Made by a program: the position numbers and the translations under genes
Part shown: positions 1 through 10,054 of the stretch, one piece after another
Position numbering within the stretch: the stretch's first letter is position 1
How the letters are laid out: every line of letters begins with the position of its first letter
Notes under the pieces: model-generated
Database searches by the model: none
What the model was told of the DNA's origin: nothing
What the model saw: the letters and a program-made list of their open reading frames with translations, nothing else
Origin: Propioniciclava coleopterorum
GTDB taxonomy: Bacteria > Actinomycetota > Actinomycetes > Propionibacteriales > Propionibacteriaceae
Reading direction: 5' to 3'
Length of the DNA stretch: 64,000 nucleotides
Assembly: GCF_011393335.1 (NCBI RefSeq)
Contig: NZ_CP049865.1
Location: 1,630,722 to 1,694,721, forward strand

Positions 1-88
1 GGGTGGCGGCCGTCCCGGAGGCGCACCCCGCCGTCGCCAGGGTCAGCAGGAGCATCAGCGCGCCTGTGCGTCGGTGTCGTGCGGTCAT
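1..88 (-). CDS. Putative lipoprotein, N-terminal fragment
   Basis: An ATG at position 88 opens a frame running off the window. The first 29 residues are a short basic segment (MTARHRRTG), a hydrophobic stretch (LMLLLTLATA) and GC at the end of it, which is a lipobox-like signal. The product is therefore probably an exported, lipid-anchored protein. It follows the HtrA-like protease gene on the same strand after a gap of about 60 bp and may be co-transcribed with it. Nothing can be said about its mature domain. Confidence 0.55.
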   Translation of the reverse strand, partial: MTARHRRTGALMLLLTLATAGCASGTAAT

Positions 89-149
89 GGCTGTGCCTCT
101 CCGTGGTCGGTGCCCTGCCGGGCGCTTCTACGATGCCCGATCGGGCGCG

Positions 150-1190
150 TCACGGTGCCTCACGAAGCACGACGGTGACGCTGGAACGCTCCCCGTCACG
201 CAGCAGGTCGACGGCGACGTCGTCGCCCACCGATGCCGTCGCCAGTAGCCGACCCAGGGTGAAGGCGTCGGCCTGCTGCCCGTTGAGGCCCACGATCAGG
301 TCGCCGCCGCGGATGCCCGCCGTGGCGGCGGGGCCGCCCGCGGCGACCGCCTGCACGAACAGCGCGGAGGGGACGCCGACGCTCTGGGCAGCGCTGGTCG
401 GGAGGACGGCGTGCGAGAAGCCGAACCACGGGTGGGTGGCCCGGCCGTCCGCGACGAGCTGGTCGGTGATCCGCTGCACGGTCGCTGCCGGCACGGCGAA
501 CCCGAGCCCGACGCTGCCGCCGCCTGCGACGCCCGAGGCGTCCGGCACGGTGGAGATCACGGTGTTGATGCCCACGATCCGGCCCGAGCAGTCCACCAGG
601 GGGCCACCGGAGTTGCCGGGGTTGATGGAGGCGTCAGTCTGGATGGTGTCGACCAGCACCGTCGTGCCGCCGTCGGCCACGGGGGCGACCACGTCACGCT
701 GCAGGGCGCTCACGACGCCGGACGTCACCGTTCCCGACAGCCCCAGAGGGGCACCCACGGCGATCACCTGCTCGCCGACGCGGGGCACTTCGCCGAGGGC
801 GAGCGTGGGCAGGCCGGAGGCCTCGATCTGCAGGACCGCCAGGTCGGTCTTCGGGTCGGTGCCCACCAGCGTGGCGGGCTGCTGCTCGCCGGTGGCCAGC
901 AGGACGCTCAGCCGGGACGCCCCGGCGATGACGTGATCGTTGGTGACGATGCGTCCCCCCGGGGTGAGGATGGCGCCGCTGCCCGAGCCGCCACCGCCGG
1001 TGGCGTTCTCGGCGAACACGGTCACCACCGCTGGGAGCGCACCGTTGGCGACCGCGACGGTGGTGCAGGCGCCGCTCACCGGGGTGGTGCGGGCCACCAG
1101 GAAACCGGCCGTGCCGCCGGCCAGCAAGCCGGCGGCGAGTCCGATCGCCACCAGGCCCGCCACCGGATGCCGAGGTTGCCGCTGCGCCAC
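150..1190 (-). CDS. HtrA/DegP-like trypsin-type serine protease with PDZ domain
   Basis: 346-residue membrane-anchored serine protease of the HtrA (S1C) type, probably acting outside the membrane on misfolded or signalling proteins. A hydrophobic anchor lies at residues 11-33. The catalytic triad is visible: His86 in TNDHVIAG, Asp116 in DPKTDLAVL and Ser194 in PGNSGGP. A C-terminal PDZ domain covers about 255-340 (AGIRGGDLIVGLNG). Start is GTG at 1190, 3 bp after the TGA of the AbgT gene, so the two are very likely translated from one message. Length and domain order are normal for actinobacterial HtrA proteins with one PDZ. Confidence 0.9.
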   Translation of the reverse strand: MAQRQPRHPVAGLVAIGLAAGLLAGGTAGFLVARTTPVSGACTTVAVANGALPAVVTVFAENATGGGGSGSGAILTPGGRIVTNDHVIAGASRLSVLLATGEQQPATLVGTDPKTDLAVLQIEASGLPTLALGEVPRVGEQVIAVGAPLGLSGTVTSGVVSALQRDVVAPVADGGTTVLVDTIQTDASINPGNSGGPLVDCSGRIVGINTVISTVPDASGVAGGGSVGLGFAVPAATVQRITDQLVADGRATHPWFGFSHAVLPTSAAQSVGVPSALFVQAVAAGGPAATAGIRGGDLIVGLNGQQADAFTLGRLLATASVGDDVAVDLLRDGERSSVTVVLREAP

Positions 1191-1193
1191 GGG

Positions 1194-2848
1194 TCAGCCC
1201 ACGACCGGGAGGTACCCGGGCCCGAGGGGGATCCCCAGCAGGAACCACACGAGGAAGACGACCGTGCCGGCCACGAAGATCGCCAGCGAGTAGGGCAGCA
1301 TGAGCGCCACCACCGTGCCGATGCCGGCCTTCTTCTGGTAGCGGGCCGCGATCGACGCGATGAACGGCAGGTACACCATGAGCGGCGTCAACGCGTTGAC
1401 CGGCGAATCGGCGACCCGGTAGGCCGCCAGCAAGGTCTGCGGGGCGACGCCCAGCCGCATGAACAACGGCACGAAGATGGGGGCGAAGATCGCCCACTTC
1501 GGCAGAGCCCCCGGCATGATGAAGTCGAGCAGCACGATCACGACGATGAATCCCAGGAGCAGCGGCACCGCCCCGATGTTGGCCTGTTCCAGCAACTCCG
1601 CCAGGGAGCCTGCCAGGACGCGCGGCAGGTTCGTCCAGTTGAAGAAGGCGATGAACTGGCTGATCATCAGCAGCATCAACACCATGCCGCCCAGACCGGA
1701 GAAGGTCTTGGTGATGGCCTTGATGACGTCGCCACTGCCCTTCATGGTGCCCGCGCCCACCCCGTAGCAGACGCCCGAGATGAGGAAGAGCAGCATGATG
1801 ATGAACAGCAGGCTGTCCATGAACGGTGTGTTGCCGATGATGTTGCCCGTCTCCGGGTCGCGCAACGGGGCGCCAGGCGGGAAGGTCGCCAGGGCGACCA
1901 CGGCCACCATGATGCCGAACCCGATCAGCGCGAAGCGGGAGCCGCGACGGTCCGCCTCGGGCGAGATCTCCGCGGCATCGACGTGCCCCGCGCTGCCCTC
2001 GGACGGATCCCAGGTCCCCAGCCGTGGCTCGACGATCTTCTCGGTGACGAGGGCGGCCACGAGCGCCAGGATCAGCGACATGGCGACCATGAAGTAGTAG
2101 TTCGCCACGATGGTGATCGGCTGCCCGCCCGCCAGCGAGATCGCCTCGTTGGCGATCTCGGTGATCATCGCGTCGGTCGGGGTGAGCGAGACGTTCACCA
2201 TGAAGATGGCGGCCACACCGGCGAACCCGGACGCCAGCCCGGCCAGCGGATGCCGGCCGACGCTGGCGAACGCCGCCGCCGCCAGCGGGATGAGGATGAG
2301 GTACCCGGCGTCGGAGGCGACCGACGACAGCACGCCGACGAGGATCAGGATGAAGCTCAGCGCCCACCGCGGTGCGGCGCCGACGAGCTTGCGGATCAGG
2401 GAGCCCAGCAGGCCGGACTCCTCGGCGACCCCGGCCCCCATCATGGCGATGAAGGTGACTGCGACCACGCCGAACCCGGCGAAGTTGTTGACGAACGAGG
2501 AGAAGATGAACCGGATGCCGTCGGTCGACAGGAGGCTCTTGATGGCCACCGTCTCCTCGACGATCGTCCAGTCGTCGGGGTAGGCGCCCTCGGGGGCGGT
2601 CACCCCCGGCTGGGTGGTGTCCTCGTAGTAGTCGATCTGCGGGGCACCCTGCTCCACCGGAACGGCGACGCTCTCGGTGATGGACACCCCGCCAGGTTCA
2701 GACCCCAGGACAGCACGATCACGAGCAGGATCAGGTAGGCGAACATCAGTGCCGGCGGCGGCACCTTGTTCCCGATCCGCTCGATGGCCGCGAGCATCCC
2801 CTTCTCCGACGGCCCGGAGGCCTCCGTGTCCGGCGTGGCGGCGGTCAT
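1194..2848 (-). pseudogene. AbgT family transporter, frameshifted as sequenced
   Basis: Polytopic transporter of the AbgT (p-aminobenzoyl-glutamate transporter) family. The N-terminus (MTAATPD..., ending ...LSWGLNLAG) is in one frame and the rest (GVSITES..., then many hydrophobic segments) is in another. The switch lies at about 2688-2693, where the coding strand has four Gs; five would rejoin the frames and give 551 residues, the usual family length. The start ATG (2848) overlaps the aminopeptidase stop as ATGA, so translation is coupled. AbgT members import p-aminobenzoyl-glutamate or export sulfonamide-like compounds; pairing with an M17 peptidase suggests uptake and cleavage of a peptide-like substrate. 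Either a recent null allele or a sequencing undercall. Confidence 0.85.
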
Positions 2849-4338
2849 GACGCTGCGGGGACGCGGAAGTGGAGCGCCAGGTCGATGAGCAGCCGGGTGC
2901 CGAACCCGGTGGTGCCCTTGTTGCGCCACTTCGTCGCCGCGTTGGCCTGCGCGGTTCCCGCGATGTCGATGTGCGCCCACGGCACCTCACCGACGAACTC
3001 GTTGAGGAACAGGGCGGCCGTGATGGTGCCCGCGTTCGGCCCGCCGAGGTTGCGCAGATCAGCGATCTCGGAGTCCAGCTCGCCGCGGTAGCGGTGCGCC
3101 AGCGGGAGCTCCCACACCGGCTCGTCGACCCGTTCCGCGGACTCCTTCACCTGGTCCAGCAGAGGGCCGTCGTTGCCGAGGACGCCGGCGATGTCGGTGC
3201 CGAACGTGCGCAGGCAGGCGCCCGTCAGGGTGGCGATGTCCACGATCGCGTCGACGGGCTCCTCGGTGGCCAGCACCAGGGCGTCCGCCATGACGAGGCG
3301 TCCCTCGGCGTCGGTGTTGATGACCTCCACCGTGGTGCCGTCGCGCATCGAGATGATGTCGCCCAGCCGCAACGCCGATCCGCTCGGCATGTTGTCGGTG
3401 CACATCAGGAAGCCGGTGACCTGGCTGGTGCAGCCCAGCTCGCCCAGGGCGGTCATGGCACCGAAGATCGCGGCCGCGCCGGTCATGTCGTTCTTCATGG
3501 TGGCGTGCACCTCGTCGCCGGGCTTGAGCGCCAGACCGCCGGCGTCGTACATGATGCCCTTGCCGACCAGCGACAGGCGGCCGGTGGCCTCGCCGGCGGG
3601 ACGGTAGACCAGCTTGATCATCACGGGCGGCTCGACGCTGCCGAGGTTGACGCCCAGCAAGCCGCCGCAGCCCAGTTCGACGAGGGCCTGCTCGTCGAAG
3701 ACCTCGACCTCCAGCCCGGCGGCGGTCCCGATCTCGGTGGCTACCTCGCCGAACTTGGTGGCGGTCAGCATGCCGCCGGGGAGGCCGCACAGATCGCGGG
3801 TGAGCTTGGTGGCGCCCACGAGCACCTCACCGCGCTGCAGTCCCGCCGACAAGGCGGTCGCGCGCTCCGCGTCGGCCACGAGGGTGAGCGAGGTGAGGAT
3901 CGCGTCGGGGCGTTCGGCGCCGATCCGGTGGACGTAGCGCGCCAGCGCGGTCCCTTCCAGGACGGCGGAGGCCAGGTCCTCGTCGGAGAGGGAGGTCTGC
4001 GGCAGCACCAACGCGATTTCGTTGTGACCGGGCACGGCGCGGGCCACCAGGGAGGCCGCGTCACGCAGGGAGGCAGCGTCGGCGTCGGCACGCTTCCCAG
4101 CGCCCACCAGAGCCACGACGGGGCCCTGGGCGCCGGGCAGGACGAGGGAATCGCCCGGCTTGCCGGAGAACCCGAGGGCGGCGGCCCGCGCGGCGTCGAT
4201 GCCGGTGGCGGCGGGCGGCTCCTCCCCGGAGAACACGAGGTACCCGACCGCCCCGGAGGCGGGGACGGTCTGGCTGACGGCCAGCGTCAGCTGGCGCTGC
4301 GGAAGGCTGAACGGCGGGTACGGCGCAGGATGAGTCAT
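2845..4338 (-). CDS. pepA: Leucyl aminopeptidase, M17 family
   Basis: 497-residue cytosolic aminopeptidase of the M17 family, which removes N-terminal residues from peptides with two metal ions. The family signature NTDAEGR is at residues 341-347 and the metal/catalytic residues of GKGIMYDAGGLALK (Lys260, Asp265) and MKNDMTG (281-287) are present. The N-terminal non-catalytic domain occupies roughly 1-160. It begins a minus-strand run continuing through AbgT and HtrA; its stop overlaps the AbgT start. Start ATG at 4338 faces the divergent permease across about 130 bp holding a long inverted repeat. Confidence 0.92.
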   Translation of the reverse strand: MTHPAPYPPFSLPQRQLTLAVSQTVPASGAVGYLVFSGEEPPAATGIDAARAAALGFSGKPGDSLVLPGAQGPVVALVGAGKRADADAASLRDAASLVARAVPGHNEIALVLPQTSLSDEDLASAVLEGTALARYVHRIGAERPDAILTSLTLVADAERATALSAGLQRGEVLVGATKLTRDLCGLPGGMLTATKFGEVATEIGTAAGLEVEVFDEQALVELGCGGLLGVNLGSVEPPVMIKLVYRPAGEATGRLSLVGKGIMYDAGGLALKPGDEVHATMKNDMTGAAAIFGAMTALGELGCTSQVTGFLMCTDNMPSGSALRLGDIISMRDGTTVEVINTDAEGRLVMADALVLATEEPVDAIVDIATLTGACLRTFGTDIAGVLGNDGPLLDQVKESAERVDEPVWELPLAHRYRGELDSEIADLRNLGGPNAGTITAALFLNEFVGEVPWAHIDIAGTAQANAATKWRNKGTTGFGTRLLIDLALHFRVPAAS

Positions 4339-4367
4339 GCTTCGGATGCTAGGAAGTGGAAGCGGGG

Positions 4368-4398
4368 GTGGGCATCACCCGTGCCGGGTGATGCCCAC
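4368..4398. promoter_or_regulatory. 13-bp perfect inverted repeat between divergent genes
   Basis: GTGGGCATCACCC and its exact reverse complement are separated by 5 bases (GTGCC). It lies 30 bp upstream of the aminopeptidase start and 73 bp upstream of the permease start, so it may be an operator serving both. A transcript hairpin is the alternative; there is no T-run to support a terminator. Confidence 0.45.
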
Positions 4399-4470
4399 AG
4401 ACTCCGGGATCGGCATGCTCGGTCTGGGTCCGCAGACACCCTGCGGCGTCGGATGTGCGAAAGGTTCACC

Positions 4471-6033
4471 GTGAGCGCTGCCCTGATCACGCTGATCGTG
4501 TTGGGCGTGACGGTCGCCTTGTTCGTGTGGGATCGGCTTCCCGTCATGGTGGTGGCGTTGTGCGTCCCGGTCGCGTTGTGGGCGACGGGCGTGCTGGACC
4601 TGGGCGAGGCGTTCGGTGGTTTCGGGGATCCGACGATCATCTTCATCGCCTCCTTGTTCGTGGTCAGCGAGGCGCTGGACGCCGCAGGCGTCACCACGTG
4701 GGTGGGGGGCGTCGCGTTGCGGCTGGCGGGGGAGAGCCGGGTGCGGCTCGTGGTCGTGATCCTCGTGCTGGTCGCCCTCGTGACCGCCGTCATCACCCCC
4801 AACGGCTCGGTGGCCGCGCTCACCCCCGTCGTGGTGGTGCTCGCGATCCGGGCGAAGCGTTCCCCCTCCGAACTCCTCCTGCCGCTGGCCTTCGGCGCGC
4901 ACGCCGGCTCGCTGCTGATGCTCACCGGCTCACCGGTGAACCTGGTGATCGCCGACTATGCCGAGGCCGCCGGGGTGGGCCCCTTCGGGCTGTTCGCGTT
5001 CGCGATCGCCGGGGTGCCGCTGGTCCTGATCACGATGATCATCGTGGTGCTGCTCGGCCCGCGCCTGATCCCGCATCGGTCTCCGGGACGCTCGCTGCGT
5101 GACCTCGGCGCCCAGGCGGCGCTGCTCACCGAGCACTACGCCCTCGGCGAGGACGACGCGCTGCGGTTGAGCCGCGGCGTGGGCGTCATCGAGGCCGTCA
5201 TCCCGCCCCGCTCCGCGTTCGTCGGCGACCGGGTCCATCCCGGCATGCCGACCGAGAGCGGACGCATCGTGATCCGCGCCGTCCAGCACAAGGGCGAGGA
5301 CGTCCAGTCCGGGCACGCGCTGCATGCGGGCGACACCCTGCTGCTGCAAGGTGCGTGGGAGGACCTGGCCGAGGCGGCGCAGGACCCGGACATCCTGGTC
5401 GTCGACGACCCCGAGCAGATCCGTCGGCAGACCGTCCCGCTGGGAGTGGGCGCCCGCCGCACGCTGGTGATCCTCGGCGTCATGATCCTGCTGCTGGCCA
5501 CGAACCTGGTGCCTGCCGCCATCGCCGGGCTCCTGGCCGCGATGGCGGTCATCGTGACGCGCGTGCTGAGCGTCCGCCAGGTGTATGCGGGGATCGGCTG
5601 GACGACGGTCATCCTCGTCGGCGGGCTGATGTCGCTGTCGACGGCGATGGTCAAGAGCGGGGCGGCCGAGCAGTTGGCCGACGCACTCGTGCGGGTGGTC
5701 GGCAACGCCGGGCCGTATGCCCTCTTGGCGGTGCTGTTCGTCGTCACCGCGGCGCTCGGGCAGCTCATCAGCAACATGGCGACGGCCTTCATCGTCGTCC
5801 CGGTCGGGTTGGCCGCGGCCGCGGAGATGGGCGTCTCGCCCGCCCCCGTGCTGATGGCGATCGCCGTGTTCGCGGCGGCCGCCCTCCTCACCCCCGTCGC
5901 GACACCGGCCAACCTGGTCGTCATGGAGGCTGCCGGATACCGGTTCGGCGACTACTGGAAGCTCGGCGCGGTGCTGATCGTCGCGTACGGGCTCGTCGGG
6001 ATCTTCCTGGTGCCCCTGATCTGGACGTTCTGA
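4471..6033 (+). CDS. SLC13/DASS-type permease with central RCK_C (TrkA-C) region
   Basis: 520-residue inner-membrane permease of the divalent anion:sodium symporter/ArsB superfamily. Two hydrophobic halves flank a hydrophilic region (about residues 205-320) resembling TrkA-C/RCK_C ligand-binding domains (RIVIRAVQHKGEDVQSGH, LHAGDTLLLQG). Family-like re-entrant motifs ITPNGSVAALTP and TPVATPANLVV occur once in each half. The open frame extends far upstream but only as an antisense shadow of the aminopeptidase. GTG 4471 is preferred because GAAAGG lies 6 bp upstream; ATG 4453 is the alternative. Substrate (sulfate, dicarboxylate or other anion) cannot be told. Confidence 0.85.
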   Translation: MSAALITLIVLGVTVALFVWDRLPVMVVALCVPVALWATGVLDLGEAFGGFGDPTIIFIASLFVVSEALDAAGVTTWVGGVALRLAGESRVRLVVVILVLVALVTAVITPNGSVAALTPVVVVLAIRAKRSPSELLLPLAFGAHAGSLLMLTGSPVNLVIADYAEAAGVGPFGLFAFAIAGVPLVLITMIIVVLLGPRLIPHRSPGRSLRDLGAQAALLTEHYALGEDDALRLSRGVGVIEAVIPPRSAFVGDRVHPGMPTESGRIVIRAVQHKGEDVQSGHALHAGDTLLLQGAWEDLAEAAQDPDILVVDDPEQIRRQTVPLGVGARRTLVILGVMILLLATNLVPAAIAGLLAAMAVIVTRVLSVRQVYAGIGWTTVILVGGLMSLSTAMVKSGAAEQLADALVRVVGNAGPYALLAVLFVVTAALGQLISNMATAFIVVPVGLAAAAEMGVSPAPVLMAIAVFAAAALLTPVATPANLVVMEAAGYRFGDYWKLGAVLIVAYGLVGIFLVPLIWTF

Positions 6034-6040
6034 GGTCGGT

Positions 6041-8745
6041 TCAGGGCAGCAGATCGAGGTCCCGTGCGACGCGCACGACCTCGCGGCGGGAGCTGACTCC
6101 GAGCTTGCGATGCACCGATTTGAGGTGCTGCTTCACCGTGTTGACTGAGATTTGCAGCGCCTCCGCGATCTCGGCGTTGGAGCGCATGGTGGGCAGGTAG
6201 CCGACGACGACCCGTTCGCGGTCGGTGAGCGGCTCGGCTGCCCGGGGTTTCTCGCGGGTCGCGGTGGGTGCCCGGTCCACCACCGACAGCACCTCCTCGA
6301 CGAACGCCGCATGCGTGCCGACGAGTTCCAGGTGACGGCGCAGGATCTCCACGACGCGTCCGGAGCGGGACACGAGGAAGGGGGCACTGATGCGTCCGGG
6401 GGCGGCCCGCTCGAGCGCGATCCCCATCGCCTCCAAGGCGAGCGAGTCGTGGCGCATCTGATCCTCCGCCTGGGCGATCGCAACCCAGGCCAGGACGCCG
6501 ACCATGCCGGGCAGCGCGCTGGCCGGCGCCACGACGTCGCGCACCTGCTGGGGGTCGCTGGCAAGCAGCAGCCGCCCCCGCATGATGGTGAGCGCGTCCG
6601 CCTCCGTGGTGGCTGCGGGCAACCGGGCATCCCCGCTGGCCTCGGCCTCAGCCCAGGCCTGACGCCAGGCGTGTTCGCGGTCGTCGTGCTCGGCGAGCAG
6701 CCGCTGCGCGGAATCGAGGGGGTCACCGCCCTCGGCCGCCATCCGCACCTCCAAGGCCGTGCACAGCCGACTGGCGTAGACCAGCCCCGGGTGCTCCGTC
6801 AGCAGGGCTCGGGCCCGGGCGAGTTCCCGCACCGCGGCGGGGCGCTCGCCGCGGAACAGCGCGCTGACGAACCGGAGCAGGTGCAGGCAGACCCGGGTGA
6901 AGGGGTCGGTCGCCTCCGCGACGGCCCGCTCCGCTGAGGGCAGGATGCTCTCCAGCTCGTCGGGGGTGTGACGCAACTGGGCGACGACGGCGAGCGCGAT
7001 CCAGGCTTGCGCGGTGTGCGCGGTGACCGGTCGTCCCATCTCCTGCGCCACCGTGACGATCCGCCGGGCCAGAGCCAGGCCTTCGTCCTGGCTGCCCTGG
7101 ATCACCAGGGCGAGCGCCGTGTGGGAGCCGTGGGACAGTTGCGCGTAGTCGGTGAAGGGGCTGGCCGGGTCGATGTCCCGGCTCTCCTGCAGGGAGGTCA
7201 CCGCCGCCGTCGGGTGACCCGACCACAGGTGTCCGATGCCGACCAGGGTGTGCGGCAGCCCCCGGTAGGCGCACCAGCCGGGCGCATCGTCGGGCTCAAG
7301 GCCGGCCAGCAGGTGGGTGGCGAGCAGGCCCGAGCGGGTCACCTGCAAGGCATCTCCCTGGAGGCGGGCGATCATGGCCCGCACCACATGGATGTTCACC
7401 AGCGCGATGGAGCGCCGCGGCTCCGGGAGTGCGTCGATGAGGGGTTCGGCACGGGCGGCCAGTTCGCTCGCCGCCGCGTGATGGCCGCGACACTGGGCCT
7501 CGACGGCCCGCAGTGCCAGCATCTCCGCTCGCAGCGACGGCCCGTCGGGGGGATCCGCGCGATGGACCGGCACAGCGGTGTCTTGTCCCCGACGACGAAC
7601 TCGACGGTCGCCGATCGGAGTGCCACCTGGACGGCCAGGGCGGCGTCCCCGCTGTCAATGGCGTGGTCCAGTGCGGTCATCGCGTCGCCTTGGCGTTCGA
7701 ACCAGGCGGCGGCCCGGGAGTGCAGGTCGGCCAGCAGGGCGGGGTCGTCGCGTTCCAGCCGCGAACGCAGCATCTGCTGCAGCAACGGGTGGTACCGGAA
7801 CCAGCCGGAGTCGGTGAGCTGGGCGACCAGGGGGGCCTCCCCGAGCCGCGTCCACAGTTGCGCGGAGAGCCCGGCGTCCCCGGTGAGCGCGATGGCGAGC
7901 GGCGCGTTGATCCGGTCGGTGACGCAGGTGCGGATGAGGACGTCGAACAGGTCGCTTCCCAGGCTGCGTTCGAGTTCCTCGGTGAGGTAGCCCTCAACCA
8001 GCGGCTGGGCACCGTTGAAGGAACCCAGCACCCCCCGCGGATCGTCGGTGCCCTCCATCGCCAGCAGCGCCAGCCGCAGACCGGCCGCCCAGCCGCCCGT
8101 CACCCGCTGCAGGTCGTCGAGGAGGGCGTCGTCCGCCACGGTGCCGAGCTTCGCCGCGAGCGGGCGGACCTCCTCGTGGGTGAACGCCAACTCGTCGAAG
8201 CGCACTTCGCTGAGGCGGCCGGCGAGCCGGTGCCGGTTCAGCGACAGGGCGGGCGGATGCCGGGACACCAGGACGGTGTGCAGGCCCTCGGGCGGCGCGT
8301 GAAGCAGTTGGTCGAGTCCGGTCAAGACGTCGGGAACCGCCTCGTGCACGTCGTCGATCACGAGGACGACATCGTGGCCGTCGAGCCGGTCGCGCAGCGT
8401 CGCGATGAAGTACTCGTCCACGGCGGGCGGGGGGTGCAGCCCGCCGAGGGTCTCCTCGCCGAGGGCGTCGTTGAGGGACGCGATGATCGCTGCCCAGGCG
8501 CGCGGCGCGGTCCGCACCGCGCGGTCGATGCCCACCCAGGCGACCGGGCCGGGACCGCGGTTCTGACGCGCCCAGTCGGCGACGGCGTCGGTCTTCCCCG
8601 TTCCCGGGCCGCCGGTGATGAGGGTCAGCGGTCGCGCGACGGCGGCGTCCAAGAGCGCGGTGACGCGGGGACGGGGCACGAAGTCGGCGGATGCTTCGGG
8701 GGGCGCGAGCCGGGCGCTGCCCAAGCGCGTCACTTTGTTCAGCAT
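6041..8745 (-). pseudogene. LAL/MalT-type LuxR family transcriptional regulator, frameshifted as sequenced
   Basis: Large STAND ATPase regulator. Walker A GGPGTGKT is at residues 45-52 and a Walker B-like VVLVIDDVHE near 125; helical/TPR-like repeats fill the middle, and a LuxR HTH closes the protein (LTDRERVVVGYLPTMRSNAE, then SVNTVKQHLKSVHRKLG). The frame breaks at about 7556-7561 in a run of six Gs (plus strand); seven would restore a 901-residue protein, typical of the LAL family. ATG 8745 is chosen for the GGAGGA ribosome site 9 bp upstream. Members sense a metabolite or partner through the central repeats. It converges on the permease gene with only 7 bp between the stops. Confidence 0.85.
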
Positions 8746-9068
8746 GACTGTGGTCCTCCCCCCCCCTGGAACGCGAACGGACGTCGATGGTTCTTGCTGG
8801 GAGGGCGATCGTGAGTCTAATCGCACGGGGGCGTCCCGTCGGACTTCGGTCAGGAGGCGACGTGCCCGGTTGCACGGGATGCCGGAGGGTGCGCCGCAGC
8901 GCTCGGGGCAGTGATCCGGGGCGCGCGAGCGTCACCGCTTCCCGCGGTGGCTTGCTGCGGGCCCCGACCACTCTCAGTGAACCAGGGGCGGGAGGAACCG
9001 GCGGAATCGGCCCCGGAGATTCCCCACATGTGGGGACAGCGGGCGGGACCGGTGGTCTCACGGATCGG
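8746..9068. other. Intergenic region, no gene seen
   Basis: About 320 bp between the LAL regulator start and the end of the two-component operon. No supported coding frame is visible. It should contain the LAL promoter, and it carries one perfect palindrome described separately. Confidence 0.6.
9022..9035. promoter_or_regulatory. Perfect palindrome CCCCACATGTGGGG
   Basis: A 14-bp uninterrupted palindrome lies 34 bp past the end of the two-component operon and 277 bp upstream of the LAL regulator. Candidate operator; function unknown. Confidence 0.3.
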
Positions 9069-10054
9069 TCACCGCCGCTCACGCGGGGGCGCCCCCAGGG
9101 AGAACCGGTGCGATTCCTCGCCGGAACTCACCACGACGGAGACGGCGGTGCTCCGCCCCGGGGGATGCTCACGCACCGTCACGGTGCCGTGCTCGACGCG
9201 TCCCAGGATGTCGGCGACGTCGAGGGCGAGGACATCGCCCAGGGGCGAGGTGGTCGACTCGGTGCCCAGCAAGGTGACGTTGACCCCCGCAGCCGAGCCT
9301 CCCGGACGGCCGCGTCGAGGCTCGGGTGCCGGAGCCCAGGGGAGCGGATCCGATCGCGGATGCCCTCTTCGGTGGCGGCGATGAGGCGTGCCTCCGGCTC
9401 GCCGATAGAAACGCCGCGCCGGAGTTCCTCCAGCACGGGGGCGGCCTCCGCCCGGACATCGTCGATCAGGGTCTGGTCGCGTGCGGTGGCGGCTTCGGCC
9501 GCCTGGGTGGCCAGCGCCGCGGCCGACGCGACGGCCAGGTCGCGTCGTTCGTGCTCCAGCGCGGACGCGATCGCGACCCGCCACACGATGCCGACGATGA
9601 AGGCGACGATCGGCAACGCCACGAAGGCGGCGATGGCCGCGGCATCCGCCCCGATGGACGCCCCGAACACGATTCCGGACACGATCAGGAGGCCGCCGCC
9701 GCCGACGCCGAGGCGGACGTTGCCACGGGTGGTCAGCAACCCCAGCAGGTAGGTGGGGAAGTTGAACGACCACGAGTCGGCGGGAGGACTGGCGGTCGGC
9801 ACTGCCAGCAGGGCCGCGGCGACCGCGGCGGCCGCGCAGAACGCGGCCCGCGGCACCGACAGCCGGCCTTGTCCCGGCGTGGTGAGGACCAGCAGGCACC
9901 AGGCCTGCAGCGCGGTCGCCACCGCGATCGCCACTGCCTCCCCGGGGAGGGTGTCCACCAGCGTCGACCACAATCCCAGCGTCCACACCACCAGCAGCGT
10001 GTACCGCGCGCCCCGCGTCCCCAGCCCCGCCGCCTGCGTCCCGGTGTCGCTCAT
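9069..10054 (-). pseudogene. Sensor-like membrane protein of a two-component operon, frameshifted as sequenced
   Basis: Third gene of a minus-strand operon after a response regulator and a histidine kinase; its ATG (10054) overlaps the kinase stop. The N-terminal half (about 1-170) has paired hydrophobic segments, followed by a helical cytoplasmic region with LEHERRDLAVASAAALATQ. No phosphoacceptor His box or clear ATP-binding N/G boxes are seen, so it looks like an accessory or degenerate sensor rather than a kinase. The frame breaks near 9282-9286 (five Cs on the plus strand); a sixth would join ...REARLRG to VNVTLLGTES and give 328 residues. Confidence 0.6.

Noticed and set aside
411-2738. 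775-codon plus-strand frame over HtrA and AbgT
   Set aside because: Gly/Arg/Asp-rich low-complexity translation typical of antisense frames in high-GC DNA, with no recognisable domain.
2869-4470. Long open frame continuous with the permease gene (over 500 extra codons)
   Set aside because: It is antisense to the M17 aminopeptidase with its family motifs; a ribosome site and hydrophobic start define the permease at 4471.
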